Program-made: the position numbers and the translations under genes
Shown: one piece after another, positions 50,685 to 59,004 of the stretch
Position numbering within the stretch: position 1 is the stretch's first letter
Layout of the letters: each line of letters begins with the position of its first letter
From: CAZRIZ01 sp964625885
GTDB lineage: Bacteria > Patescibacteriota > Saccharimonadia > Saccharimonadales > Saccharimonadaceae
Reading direction: 5' to 3'
Length of the DNA: 64,000 nucleotides
Assembly: GCA_964625885.1 (NCBI GenBank)
Contig: CAZVBM010000001.1
Coordinates: 1 to 64,000, forward strand
The notes under the pieces: generated by a model
The model's input: only the letters and a program-made list of their open reading frames with translations
The model's database searches: none
What the model was told of the DNA's origin: nothing

Positions 50685-52828
50685 TAATACCAAGTTTTAT
50701 AGCGATTAGTGTATTGATGAGCCGCTGGTGTACAGTTATTGTTAGTGCTACCATCACCTAATTGACCATGGTGATTATTACCGACTGTCAAAACATCATT
50801 TTTGTCGGTAATAACTATAGTCGTACCAGTACCAGACCGAACCTCGCGAGCTTTGAAATTACTCGGAATGTCCATTTTGACTGGCTTATTAAGCTTATAG
50901 ACATCACTTCCTAAACCAGCACAGCCACTAGCACTAGTACCAAGCTGGCCATAATAATTACTGCCCGCACCATAGACCGTCCCATCAGCCATCACAAAAT
51001 ACGAGTTACGAAAACGCCGAGCTTCGTACATCCACTGCTCGCTAGGATAGTAACTAGGGGTAGAACGAAAAACTGGAGGAGAAGTGATAAAGATATCGAC
51101 AACTTTTGGATTCTTAGGAAGGTCAGCTTTTTTGCCGCCGTTGAAGCCATCTTGTTTGTTAGCATCGTTACCTAACTGGCCAACATCATTCATACCAACA
51201 CCGATTACTTCACCCTTGTCAGTCAAAAATAGAGCTGAATAGGAATCAGCTACCACTTTTGACACTTTTGGGTTACTGGCTAGTTTAGCTGGTTCGCTGA
51301 TGTTAAAAGTAGCACTGTAGTCAGTGGAACCAGTTTTTGGTTTTCTCGCTAGCTGACCATACTGATTATTACCTAGTGTATAGACCGAACTTTGATTGGT
51401 GACAATCCAAACCGAGCGACCATCGGTCTGAATATCAGTTGCCCGCAAACCACCTGAACCAAAAGTACCGATTTTGATGCCGTAAGGAATATACTTACCA
51501 TACTCATAATTAGTAGATCCCGACAAACACCCATACCAGCCATGGTTTATGTATGAATAAGCATAACCTAACTGACCACAGTCGTTGCTACCCCAGCCAT
51601 AAACCTCGCCATCTTCAGTGATAGCATAAGACGAGGTACGATTAGCATAGTACATTGAGTCGGTTGCAACCTTTACAATCTTTTTATCGATCGTTTGAGT
51701 ACCGCCAAAAGAATCGGCGAAACTAACTCGCGTCGGCGTATTGACATAATCCCAACCAGGACACTGATCACCACAGCCAGCTATACCATAACTGTAATAA
51801 CCCTCTTTCCAATTACGACCGACTACGTAGAGATTACGGCTTTGCATGAGAATATACGTCACCGAGCCATTTGGATAAATCGTGTCAACGACTTCACCAT
51901 CAGGAATTTGCATTTCTGTCGCACTATACCAGTTTGAAAGCTTGACTGGTGCACCACCCGAGTCCATGCCGTTACCCATCAGAGCATTGCCGTTTACCCC
52001 GGTGACAAATACTCGGTTATCCGAGCTAAGCAGATAAGCATTCCAGCCCGCACCTTGAAAATCGGTAAAAATTTTTTCAATCCTGATATTGGCTGGCAGA
52101 TCAACACCAGGTAAATCCGGGTCGGGATAATAAAGATTTCCTTTGATACCACGCGAGTTCCAACCACGCAAGACCTCATCATGATTAGAGCCGACACCCT
52201 GAACCACGCCAGCTGCAGTCTTAGTAAAGAAATACACACCCATTTGGGCTTTTATATCGGTAGGGCTTTCTAGTAAGTTATTTCCATAACCATAAATTGA
52301 CCCAAAAGCGATATCGGTAAAAGTCACACCAGTCGTAATATAAGCCGACATGTGATGATTATAGGTTCTAACTACGGTGTCAGTCCCCTTACGAAGCATA
52401 TCAAGTTTACCCAGAGCCGCCACGTTCTTATATTTATCGTTAATGTCTGATGGGCGTACCTCAAAATACGAACGCATTATGTCAGTTTGCACCAAATATG
52501 GTGACGGTGGAAGATCAGTGCCGATTTGTGCGCCAGTGGTTGGGTCTAAAATTGGTTTTTCTGGAATGGGATAGCCGAAACAATCAGTATTGGGCTTGAG
52601 GGGCCGCTCATCAGTCCAAGTGACTAAGCGGCTATTAGCGATGATGCAGCTCTTAGCATAAGCAATGCCCGACTCGGCCGCCTGGCGCGCCAGAGTTTGG
52701 GCATGAGCAGTAGTGATAATGCCTCGCGCAGAAGCGGTAGCGTTGAGAGCATAGGCTAATACTATAAACAAAACCGTACCGACAATCATAATCGCCGGCA
52801 TCACAAAACCTTCTCGATATTTTCTCAT
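50681..52828 (-). CDS. Pilin-like N-terminus fused to an RCC1-type beta-propeller
   Basis: 715 residues. It begins MRKYREGFVMPAIMIVGTVL, a short basic leader and a long hydrophobic helix like type IV pilus minor (PilX-type) proteins, followed by ARQAAESGIAYAKSC. From about residue 190 it carries RCC1/BNR-like repeats with GxNxxGQLG cores (GWGSNDCGQLGY, LGNNQYGQLAR, VGMNDVGQLGN, AGSNYYGQLGT, VGNNHHGQLGD). It is probably a surface or pilus-tip protein. A TGATAAAAT box ends 6 bases before the ATG (leaderless). Confidence 0.82.
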   Translation of the reverse strand: MRKYREGFVMPAIMIVGTVLFIVLAYALNATASARGIITTAHAQTLARQAAESGIAYAKSCIIANSRLVTWTDERPLKPNTDCFGYPIPEKPILDPTTGAQIGTDLPPSPYLVQTDIMRSYFEVRPSDINDKYKNVAALGKLDMLRKGTDTVVRTYNHHMSAYITTGVTFTDIAFGSIYGYGNNLLESPTDIKAQMGVYFFTKTAAGVVQGVGSNHDEVLRGWNSRGIKGNLYYPDPDLPGVDLPANIRIEKIFTDFQGAGWNAYLLSSDNRVFVTGVNGNALMGNGMDSGGAPVKLSNWYSATEMQIPDGEVVDTIYPNGSVTYILMQSRNLYVVGRNWKEGYYSYGIAGCGDQCPGWDYVNTPTRVSFADSFGGTQTIDKKIVKVATDSMYYANRTSSYAITEDGEVYGWGSNDCGQLGYAYSYINHGWYGCLSGSTNYEYGKYIPYGIKIGTFGSGGLRATDIQTDGRSVWIVTNQSSVYTLGNNQYGQLARKPKTGSTDYSATFNISEPAKLASNPKVSKVVADSYSALFLTDKGEVIGVGMNDVGQLGNDANKQDGFNGGKKADLPKNPKVVDIFITSPPVFRSTPSYYPSEQWMYEARRFRNSYFVMADGTVYGAGSNYYGQLGTSASGCAGLGSDVYKLNKPVKMDIPSNFKAREVRSGTGTTIVITDKNDVLTVGNNHHGQLGDGSTNNNCTPAAHQYTNRYKTWYY

Positions 52829-52869
52829 AACATCATTTTATCATAAACAATTTGAATTAGCGCCTATGA

Positions 52870-52875
52870 TATAAT
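52870..52875 (+). promoter_or_regulatory. Extended -10 of the glutaredoxin-smpB-xth operon
   Basis: TGATATAAT with TATAAT at 52870-52875, giving a 5' UTR of about 20 bases that contains AAAAGGGAG. Confidence 0.6.
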
Positions 52876-52900
52876 AGTAGGGCTAAAAGGGAGAATAAAA

Positions 52901-53194
52901 ATGAGTGAGAAACCACAACCAAATATTATCGTTTACGCCACCAACACCTGTACATTTTGCCATGGACTAACTGCCTGGCTGGATTCTAACAAGGTAGCTT
53001 ACGAGAAAAAAATGGTTGACACCGATATGGAAGCCCAAAAAGAAATGCTCGAGAAGCTAGACAACAACTTCCAAGGCGTGCCAGTTACTGTTATTGACGA
53101 CCAAATTGTTGTTGGTTTTGACCGCGAAAGCATTAGTGCCATTTTGAAAGAAAAAGGCATCGAAGTTAACGCATCGCGCTTTATATTTGAATAA
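52901..53194 (+). CDS. Glutaredoxin-like protein
   Basis: 97 residues with a thioredoxin fold: redox motif TCTFCHGL (CxxC at about residues 17-20), cis-proline in GVPVTVI and the GFDRESI glutathione-site-like segment. It reduces disulfides; the electron donor may be glutathione or a thioredoxin reductase. AAAAGGGAGAATAAAA gives its ribosome binding site. First gene of an operon with smpB and xth, 6 bases from smpB. Confidence 0.9.
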   Translation: MSEKPQPNIIVYATNTCTFCHGLTAWLDSNKVAYEKKMVDTDMEAQKEMLEKLDNNFQGVPVTVIDDQIVVGFDRESISAILKEKGIEVNASRFIFE

Positions 53195-53200
53195 AAAGTC

Positions 53201-53656
53201 ATGTCAACAAACAACGATACCGTTATAGTAAATCGTCGCGCTCGTTTTGATTACCATATCGAGCAGACTTTACTGTGCGGTATCGTTTTAACCGGGCCAG
53301 AAGTGCGTGCCGTCCGCGATCACCGCGCTCAGCTAAAAGGCGCTTTCGTTACCGTTAAAGATAACGAGTTATGGCTTAATAATGCCTCATTTAGTGTGCG
53401 CAACAATCAGCCAGGCGTACCCGGCTCACTCACCGTGATTGACACACCAAAGAAATTATTAGCAACCAGGAAACAAATATCCGAACTTGTCCAAAAAAAG
53501 CAAGCTGGCTTTACGATCGTGCCGCTTAGAATGTTTACCGACCGACGCCATATCAAAGTTGAAATTGCTGTCGCCAAGGGCAAAAAAGCTTACGACAAAC
53601 GCGAAACTATTAAAAAACGTGATATCGAGCGCGAAACCAGTCGGAGATTTAAGTGA
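53201..53656 (+). CDS. smpB: SsrA-binding protein SmpB
   Basis: 151 residues. NRRARFDYHIEQTLLCGIVLTGPEVRAVR is the OB-fold start, GSLTVIDTPKKLLA the middle, and the basic tail KKRDIERETSRRFK enters the mRNA channel. It carries tmRNA to stalled ribosomes. The tmRNA gene itself is not in this window. It overlaps xth by 4 bases. Confidence 0.96.
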   Translation: MSTNNDTVIVNRRARFDYHIEQTLLCGIVLTGPEVRAVRDHRAQLKGAFVTVKDNELWLNNASFSVRNNQPGVPGSLTVIDTPKKLLATRKQISELVQKKQAGFTIVPLRMFTDRRHIKVEIAVAKGKKAYDKRETIKKRDIERETSRRFK

Positions 53657-54444
53657 AATTATTTTCCTGGAACGTCAACGGCCTGCGTGCCGTCATCAAC
53701 AAAGGCGAGTGGCAAAAGTTTATTGATACCTACCGGCCGGACGTTATTGGCTTGCAAGAAATTAAAGTTAAAGTCGACCAAATTGACGAGGATCCAGCCG
53801 ATGGCTATTTTAAATACTACAATTCGGCCGATAAACCCGGTTATGCTGGCACGGCGATTTTTTCTAAAATCAAACCACTTCAAGTATTGTTTGACCTGCC
53901 AGAGAATATTACCGACAAATTTAATTTAGTCGACGAATACGGCAACCTAAACCGCGAGGGCAGGGTGACAACGGCTGAATTTGCTGATTTTTGGCTTGTT
54001 ACGGTCTACACCCCAAACACCAAGCGCGACCTAACACGACTCGACATTCGCCAAACCTGGGACAAGGCGTTTCTGACCTACATAAAAGAACTAGAAAAAA
54101 CTAAGCCAGTGATTTTTTGCGGCGATCTCAACGTCGCCCACAAAGAAATTGACCTAGCTAATCCGGGCCCAAATCGTGGCAATGCCGGCTTTACCGACGA
54201 GGAGAGAGCTGGTTTTGATAATTTTGTCAGCACAAAACTAATCGATACTTTTCGCGAATTTAACACCGAGCCTGGACAATACTCCTGGTGGACCCACTGG
54301 GCCAAGTCGCGTGAACGCAACATCGGCTGGCGGATTGACTATTTCTTGATTTCAGAGGCTTTCCGCCCACGACTAAAGTCGGCAGCTATTCACCAAGGGC
54401 AAATGGGCTCAGACCACTGCCCAGTCAGTATTGAAATTAGTTAA
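53653..54444 (+). CDS. xth: Exodeoxyribonuclease III / AP endonuclease
   Basis: A 263-residue enzyme of the ExoIII/APE1 family. Metal and catalytic residues are seen in SWNVNGLRA, IGLQEIKVK, VTVYTPN, FCGDLNVAH, WRIDYFLIS and GSDHCPVSIEI. It cuts DNA at abasic sites in base excision repair. It starts with GTG within the smpB stop (GTGA overlap), indicating coupled translation. Confidence 0.95.
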   Translation: MKLFSWNVNGLRAVINKGEWQKFIDTYRPDVIGLQEIKVKVDQIDEDPADGYFKYYNSADKPGYAGTAIFSKIKPLQVLFDLPENITDKFNLVDEYGNLNREGRVTTAEFADFWLVTVYTPNTKRDLTRLDIRQTWDKAFLTYIKELEKTKPVIFCGDLNVAHKEIDLANPGPNRGNAGFTDEERAGFDNFVSTKLIDTFREFNTEPGQYSWWTHWAKSRERNIGWRIDYFLISEAFRPRLKSAAIHQGQMGSDHCPVSIEIS

Positions 54445-54471
54445 TTTTATAAACACAAAAGGAGCAGATTT

Positions 54472-54939
54472 ATGGATATTATAGAAAAAATCACCGATGG
54501 GAGCTCGGTAGTTATCGGTGATAAGACATATAAAGTTTTAGGTAAAGCTTGGTATGCCACGCAAGAAGATACTAAAACCAAGTACGTAAAAGTTTTATTA
54601 GAAAACCATTATGTTTTAGTTCTAATGCCATCGGATAACATTGCTTATCTTGGACACAATGAGGGTAAGATAGCGGCATTTGATGGCTTTGGAGAAGCGA
54701 TAAAGTTCAGTGGGCGGGAGCACAAACGAGTCGCTCATGGTTATCAAATTGTTCTAGAAATCGAATTCGGATCGCCACTTGAAGTGGAGGGGGAGTGTGA
54801 GTTTTGGGACTACGAAGCCGAAGATTCGCTTGTAGGCATCGCCGTATTAAGTCGCAATAAAAAGCGAGCGGATATTTTAGCAAATTATGTTGATTTCTCG
54901 GATATAAAGGTTTTAGAAACACCAAACATGTTACAATAG
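54472..54939 (+). CDS. Conserved hypothetical protein (possibly DUF4178-like)
   Basis: 155 residues, mostly beta strand: GSSVVIGDKTYKVLGKAWY, YVKVLLENHYVLVLMPSDN, HGYQIVLEIEFGSPLEVEG, and a short helical end. This resembles DUF4178-type proteins, an assignment I hold loosely. No signal peptide. AAAAGGAGCAG lies upstream. Its last codons contain the -10 box of the following HAD gene. Confidence 0.5.
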   Translation: MDIIEKITDGSSVVIGDKTYKVLGKAWYATQEDTKTKYVKVLLENHYVLVLMPSDNIAYLGHNEGKIAAFDGFGEAIKFSGREHKRVAHGYQIVLEIEFGSPLEVEGECEFWDYEAEDSLVGIAVLSRNKKRADILANYVDFSDIKVLETPNMLQ

Positions 54940-54943
54940 ACTC

Positions 54944-55666
54944 ATGAGAAAAGTGGCGGTTTTTGATGTTGACGGGACACTGTTTCGGTCTGGGCTTTAT
55001 CGTGAAGTGGTGTTTGAGCTGATCCGACAAAAGATTATTCCAGCTGAAGCTAAAAAAGGTTTCTCCAGTGAAGAAATTAACTGGCGAAAACGCAAGGGCG
55101 ACGAATATTATTTGCAGTACGAAGACAGGGTAGTTGAGGTGCTGCACGCATATCTAGACAAACTTAAAGTCACAGACTATAAAAAGACGGCCGAGCGAGT
55201 GGTGCAAAAGCTAGGCGATTACTGCTACGTTTTCACGCGCGATTTAGCTAAAAAATTAGCCAAAGAGGGCTATTATCTGATTATTATTTCTGGTTCACCC
55301 CAGGAGGTAATTACTCCATTCGCCAAAAAGTTAAGCTTCGACTTAGCGATTGGCTGCAATTACACCAAGAGAAATAACGGCTACTTCACTGGTAAACTAG
55401 ACAAACCACACACTTGGTATGACAAAGAAAAAGTTTTGAAAGAAGCGCTGGATTGGACCAAGTTTACCATGAAAGACAGCTACGCTATTGGCGACACGAT
55501 GGGTGACGCTAGTTTGCTGGCCACTGTTGACAACCCAATTGCTTTTAACCCTCAGAGAGAGCTGTTTGAGCTAGCACGAGAGAAGGGCTGGCCAGTCGTA
55601 ATTGAGCGCAAGAACATGATTTACAAACTCGAACCTAGCAATGGAGGTTATGTTGTAAAATGTTAA
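54944..55666 (+). CDS. HAD-superfamily phosphatase (subfamily IB, SerB-like)
   Basis: 240 residues with HAD motifs: FDVDGTLF (I, near residue 7), IIISGSP (II), a lysine near DKEKVLKEA (III) and AIGDTMGDASLL (IV). A helical cap lies between motifs I and II. The IB group includes phosphoserine phosphatases and sugar or lipid phosphatases; the substrate is not clear. A TGTTACAAT box ends 6 bases before the ATG, inside the preceding gene (leaderless). Overlaps the next gene by 7 bases. Confidence 0.86.
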   Translation: MRKVAVFDVDGTLFRSGLYREVVFELIRQKIIPAEAKKGFSSEEINWRKRKGDEYYLQYEDRVVEVLHAYLDKLKVTDYKKTAERVVQKLGDYCYVFTRDLAKKLAKEGYYLIIISGSPQEVITPFAKKLSFDLAIGCNYTKRNNGYFTGKLDKPHTWYDKEKVLKEALDWTKFTMKDSYAIGDTMGDASLLATVDNPIAFNPQRELFELAREKGWPVVIERKNMIYKLEPSNGGYVVKC

Positions 55667-56448
55667 GTTATTGGAAACAACAAAACGAAAACGAGCCGCT
55701 TTTTCCCGATGTCTTATGGTCTAAGCCAGAGCAAAAAAACATCGCCGGCAAATTAGGCATTATTGGTGGCAATTCGCTTGGTTTCGCCGCCGTAGCCAAT
55801 GCCTACAAAATCGCAACCGATACTGGGATCGGCGAAATTAAACTAGTCCTACCAGAAAGTTTAAAAAAGCCTCTCGGCGCTCTGCCAGGAGTAGAGTTTG
55901 CGCCGACCAATCAGTCGGGCAGCTTAAGTAAAGACGCTTTACCACAGCTCAAAGCTCTAGCCAAGGAAACTGACAGCTTGCTACTAATCGGCGACGCTGG
56001 ACGCAATAATGAAACCCAGGCCCTCTACGAAAACTTTGTGCGCGAAACTACAAGACATCCACTGACCATAAGCCGCGATGCCGTTGATTTGCTAATGGAA
56101 ATTATGAACGAAATTGTCATTCGAGATAATATCTTGTTGGTTTTGTCATTTAGTCAGCTACAAAAAATCTTTCAGACGGTTTATTACCCAGTCGTCTTAG
56201 TTCACTCTATGCAAAACACCAAGTTGATTGAAGCATTGCACAAGTTTACTGTTTCTAACCAAGCCACAATTGCCGTTTTTCATGACGATCTGTTTATTAT
56301 TGCTTCAAAAGGCGAAGTGGTAAGTAGCCAATTTGCCCATCCGACCGATATTTGGCAGGGCAAGACCGCCGCCCAAATAGCCTGCTGGTTCACTTGGAAC
56401 CCACTCAGGCCACTAGAAGCTACCGCTACGGCCATCGTGGCAAAATAG
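55660..56448 (+). CDS. NnrD/YjeF C-terminal-like protein, degenerate
   Basis: 262 residues with a ribokinase-like pattern similar to ADP-dependent NAD(P)H-hydrate dehydratase: GKLGIIGGNSLGFAAVANAY near the start, TGIGEIKLVLP, and LLIGDAGRNNET where the family has a DADG/D-A-D-like site. The usual glycine-rich HPGE and GTGD motifs are missing, so nucleotide-hydrate repair is uncertain and it may be a degenerate or divergent member. Coupled to the HAD gene by overlap. Confidence 0.5.
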   Translation: MLSYWKQQNENEPLFPDVLWSKPEQKNIAGKLGIIGGNSLGFAAVANAYKIATDTGIGEIKLVLPESLKKPLGALPGVEFAPTNQSGSLSKDALPQLKALAKETDSLLLIGDAGRNNETQALYENFVRETTRHPLTISRDAVDLLMEIMNEIVIRDNILLVLSFSQLQKIFQTVYYPVVLVHSMQNTKLIEALHKFTVSNQATIAVFHDDLFIIASKGEVVSSQFAHPTDIWQGKTAAQIACWFTWNPLRPLEATATAIVAK

Positions 56449-56473
56449 ATCAACTACGATATAATAAAAGCAT

Positions 56474-56545
56474 GCGGGTGTAGTACAACGGCTAGTATAT
56501 GACCTTCCCAAGGTCGAGACGAGGGTTCGACTCCCTCTACCCGCA
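56474..56545 (+). tRNA. tRNA-Gly (CCC)
   Basis: Acceptor GCGGGTG/TACCCGC, anticodon stem TGACC/GGTCG with loop TTCCCAA (anticodon CCC), T-arm GAGGG-TTCGACT-CCCTC, discriminator A and encoded CCA (56546-56548). Confidence 0.95.
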
Positions 56546-56689
56546 CCACTTGACGTATCATTGCATTTGTGATATGATTAAAGGATACAGCTGGTCGCTA
56601 CTTCATTAGCGGCTATTTTTATTGATTGAGAGCATCGTTTTAATGTATAATTTAGACATTATAAAACCATAAACTATTTGGGGAGAATT

Positions 56690-57460
56690 ATGAAAGAACC
56701 GATCTTGAAGGATAAGGTGGCAGTTGTAACCGGTGCGGCTAGTGGCATGGGCAAAGAGATTGCTAAACTTTACGCCAAAGAAGGCGCTAAGGTTGTTGTA
56801 ACCGATATTAATCTAGAGGGCGCTGAAGCAACCGTGGCCGACATCGTGGCCGCTGGCGGTGAGGCTGTCGCCATCAAAACCGACGTATCGAAAGTAGCTG
56901 ATACTGACGCTATGATTAATTTAGCCGTGGAAAAATTTGGCAAACTAGATATCCTGGTCAACAATGCCGGCATCATGGATAACATGGAAGAGGTTGAGAA
57001 GGTTACAGAAGAGGCTTGGCAGCGCATCATGGGCGTCAACGTTTCTGGCGTGCTATTTGCCTGCCGTAAGGCTGTTGGAGTTTTTAAGAAACAAGGCAAC
57101 GGCGGTGTGATTATCAACATCTCATCAGTCGGCGGCCTGCAAGGCTCACGTGCTGGCGCGATGTATACCGCCTCTAAACATGCAGTCAATGGTATCACCA
57201 AGAATATTGGCTATATGTACGCCAAAGAAGGCATCCGTTGTAATGCCATCGCCCCAGGTGGTGTCGCCACCAACATCCAGAGCTGCATGACCAATTTGAG
57301 CGAGTTTGGCTCGGGTATGTGTATGGCTGGCACGGCTAACGTACCACGCACTGGTGAATCAACCGAGATTGCTGGCACGGCTCTGTTCCTAGCGTCTGAC
57401 CACTCTAGCTTTGTCAACGGTGCTATTTTGGTCGCCGACGGCGGCTGGACAGCCTATTAA
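56690..57460 (+). CDS. Short-chain dehydrogenase/reductase
   Basis: 256 residues of the classical SDR type: cofactor motif TGAASGMG (about 14-21), VTDIN for NAD(H) preference, NNAGIMD, catalytic Ser in NISSVGG and YTASK (Tyr and Lys at about 157-161), and the closing VNGAILVADGGWTAY. The substrate is unknown; 3-oxoacyl or sugar-alcohol reductions are typical. Start ATG 56690 has GGGGAGAATT upstream; an upstream in-frame start at 56678 is unlikely. Confidence 0.9.
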   Translation: MKEPILKDKVAVVTGAASGMGKEIAKLYAKEGAKVVVTDINLEGAEATVADIVAAGGEAVAIKTDVSKVADTDAMINLAVEKFGKLDILVNNAGIMDNMEEVEKVTEEAWQRIMGVNVSGVLFACRKAVGVFKKQGNGGVIINISSVGGLQGSRAGAMYTASKHAVNGITKNIGYMYAKEGIRCNAIAPGGVATNIQSCMTNLSEFGSGMCMAGTANVPRTGESTEIAGTALFLASDHSSFVNGAILVADGGWTAY

Positions 57461-57479
57461 ACCAACTGACTACAAAATA

Positions 57480-57510
57480 AACGAGCCAACCGCGGCTCGT
57501 TTATTTTTTG
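57480..57510 (+). terminator. Terminator after the SDR gene
   Basis: ACGAGCC-AACCGC-GGCTCGT followed by TTATTTTTTG. Confidence 0.8.
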
Positions 57511-57587
57511 TTTATTCTACAACATATTACGACGCTTATGTTTGCTAAAATATAGACACAAGGTGAATTAAACAAAAAGGAGAAAAA

Positions 57588-58193
57588 GTGGCAAAACTAA
57601 CTTTTGTCTACGGTACGATGGGCAGCGCCAAAACTGCGCAGGCCTTAATTACTAAATACAACCACGAGGAGCATGGTCGTAAGGTCTGGCTTATCAAGCC
57701 ATCGGCCGACACACGCGATGGCGACAGTATTCTCAGATCTCGTATTGGTATAGAATCGAAAGTTGTCATGATTAACAAAGATGACAACCTGTACGAATTG
57801 TTTGACAAATTGAATCATCGACCCGATATCGTTATCGCTGATGAGGGCAACTTATTTACAGCCGAGCACGTAAATCAGATGCGACAAATTGTGGATCGCA
57901 GCAATACTGACGTTTTAGTTTACGGCCTCAGAACCGATTTCCAAACCAAGCTTTTTCCGAGCAGCAAGCGCCTAATGGAGCTAGCGGATGAGATTAAAAA
58001 GATCGACAACTTATGTTCGTGTGGACGTGACGCCGAAGCTAATGCCCGCCTTGATAGTGAGGGCAAAATTATCACCACCGGTGAGCAGGTATTTATTGGC
58101 GGTAATGAAAGTTACCAAAGCGTTTGTTTCAAATGCTATCGAGATCTGCTGCGTCGTCAGCTAGACGGCATCGACGACCGGTATTATCGCTAA
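57588..58193 (+). CDS. tdk: Thymidine kinase
   Basis: 201 residues. P-loop YGTMGSAKTAQAL (about 8-20), VIADEGNLF (Walker B-like), the nucleoside segment DVLVYGLRTDFQTKLFP, and a zinc ribbon with CSCG and CFKC. It phosphorylates thymidine and shows nucleoside salvage, consistent with a host-dependent life. It starts with GTG after AAAAAGGAGAAAAA. Confidence 0.95.
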   Translation: MAKLTFVYGTMGSAKTAQALITKYNHEEHGRKVWLIKPSADTRDGDSILRSRIGIESKVVMINKDDNLYELFDKLNHRPDIVIADEGNLFTAEHVNQMRQIVDRSNTDVLVYGLRTDFQTKLFPSSKRLMELADEIKKIDNLCSCGRDAEANARLDSEGKIITTGEQVFIGGNESYQSVCFKCYRDLLRRQLDGIDDRYYR

Positions 58194-58195
58194 CG

Positions 58196-58462
58196 CTAAT
58201 CTGATTCTGGCTCATCCAGCTCAGGATCACTCTGGGCTAGCAATATATCAAGTTTGCGGTTAATCTCTTTGACCTCTCTACGAATTTTAGAGATCGAGCG
58301 CCTCTGAATTAGATCTGATATTATGCCGAGTAGCCAAAGCCCTAAGGTTATAGATACGGCAATAATTAAGACTACCTTAAAATCATCAAACAGCTTAGCC
58401 AGCCCACCCAGGTCTATGCCACTAGCTTGCAATTGTCTAATAATTTGACTTGTTTGTTCCAT
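58196..58462 (-). CDS. Small membrane protein with a coiled coil
   Basis: 88 residues: one membrane helix (about 29-50, VVLIIAVSITLGLWLLGII) and then a basic, probably coiled-coil segment (SISKIRREVKEINRKLDILL) with an acidic tail. No known family. Convergent with tdk, 2 bases apart. Confidence 0.6.
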   Translation of the reverse strand: MEQTSQIIRQLQASGIDLGGLAKLFDDFKVVLIIAVSITLGLWLLGIISDLIQRRSISKIRREVKEINRKLDILLAQSDPELDEPESD

Positions 58463-58493
58463 AACGCTATTTTAGCACTTGTTCAGTCAAACT

Positions 58494-58520
58494 AAAAACC
58501 CGCCACCAGGCGGGTATTTA
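58494..58520 (-). terminator. Terminator of the RRM gene
   Basis: ACCCGCC-TGGT-GGCGGGTTTTTAG on the minus strand. Confidence 0.82.
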
Positions 58521-58540
58521 GTTTAATTTACAAAAATTAA

Positions 58541-58849
58541 TTAGTCGCGGCGGCGAAAATCACCATGGTGACCGCCGAAATCGCGACGTGGGCGATCTTC
58601 GCGTGGTTTTGAAACACTGACCTTGATAGCGCGGCCATCAAGTTCTTTGCCATCAAGCTCGTCGATAGCGCGTTGGTTGTCAGCTTCGTCGACGAATTCG
58701 ACAAAACCGAAACCCTTGCTGCGATTGCTGAATTTATCAACAATCACGCGGGCCGATTCGACCTCGCCGATGGTTTCGAAGAAAGCCTTAAGGCCTTCGT
58801 CAGTAGTAGAATAGGAAAGACTTCCTACAAATAGATTTGGTTTAGACAT
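58541..58849 (-). CDS. RRM-domain RNA-binding protein
   Basis: 102 residues. One RRM with RNP-2 LFVGSL (about 6-11) and RNP-1 KGFGFVEF (about 45-52), then an Arg/Gly/Asp-rich tail (about 83-102). Such small RRM proteins in bacteria bind single-stranded RNA and often respond to cold. AAAGGAGACTC precedes the ATG. The promoter (TGGACT, 17 bases, TATAAT) leaves a leader of about 80 bases, which fits post-transcriptional control. Confidence 0.92.
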   Translation of the reverse strand: MSKPNLFVGSLSYSTTDEGLKAFFETIGEVESARVIVDKFSNRSKGFGFVEFVDEADNQRAIDELDGKELDGRAIKVSVSKPREDRPRRDFGGHHGDFRRRD

Positions 58850-58933
58850 GAGTCTCCTTTAATTATTATATTCATTTGAACTGCAACAATAAAGATCACT
58901 CTTGTCTGTACGCACGTGCATCTGAATCTTTTC

Positions 58934-58962
58934 ATTATAGCACGATTGAATTAAAAAGTCCA
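58934..58962 (-). promoter_or_regulatory. Promoter of the RRM gene
   Basis: Minus strand: TGGACT (58962-58957), 17-base spacer ending TGC, TATAAT (58939-58934). Confidence 0.7.
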
Positions 58963-59004
58963 TAGGGTTTGCTTTTTGAGCATAACCTTTTTATAATTCA
59001 CCTC

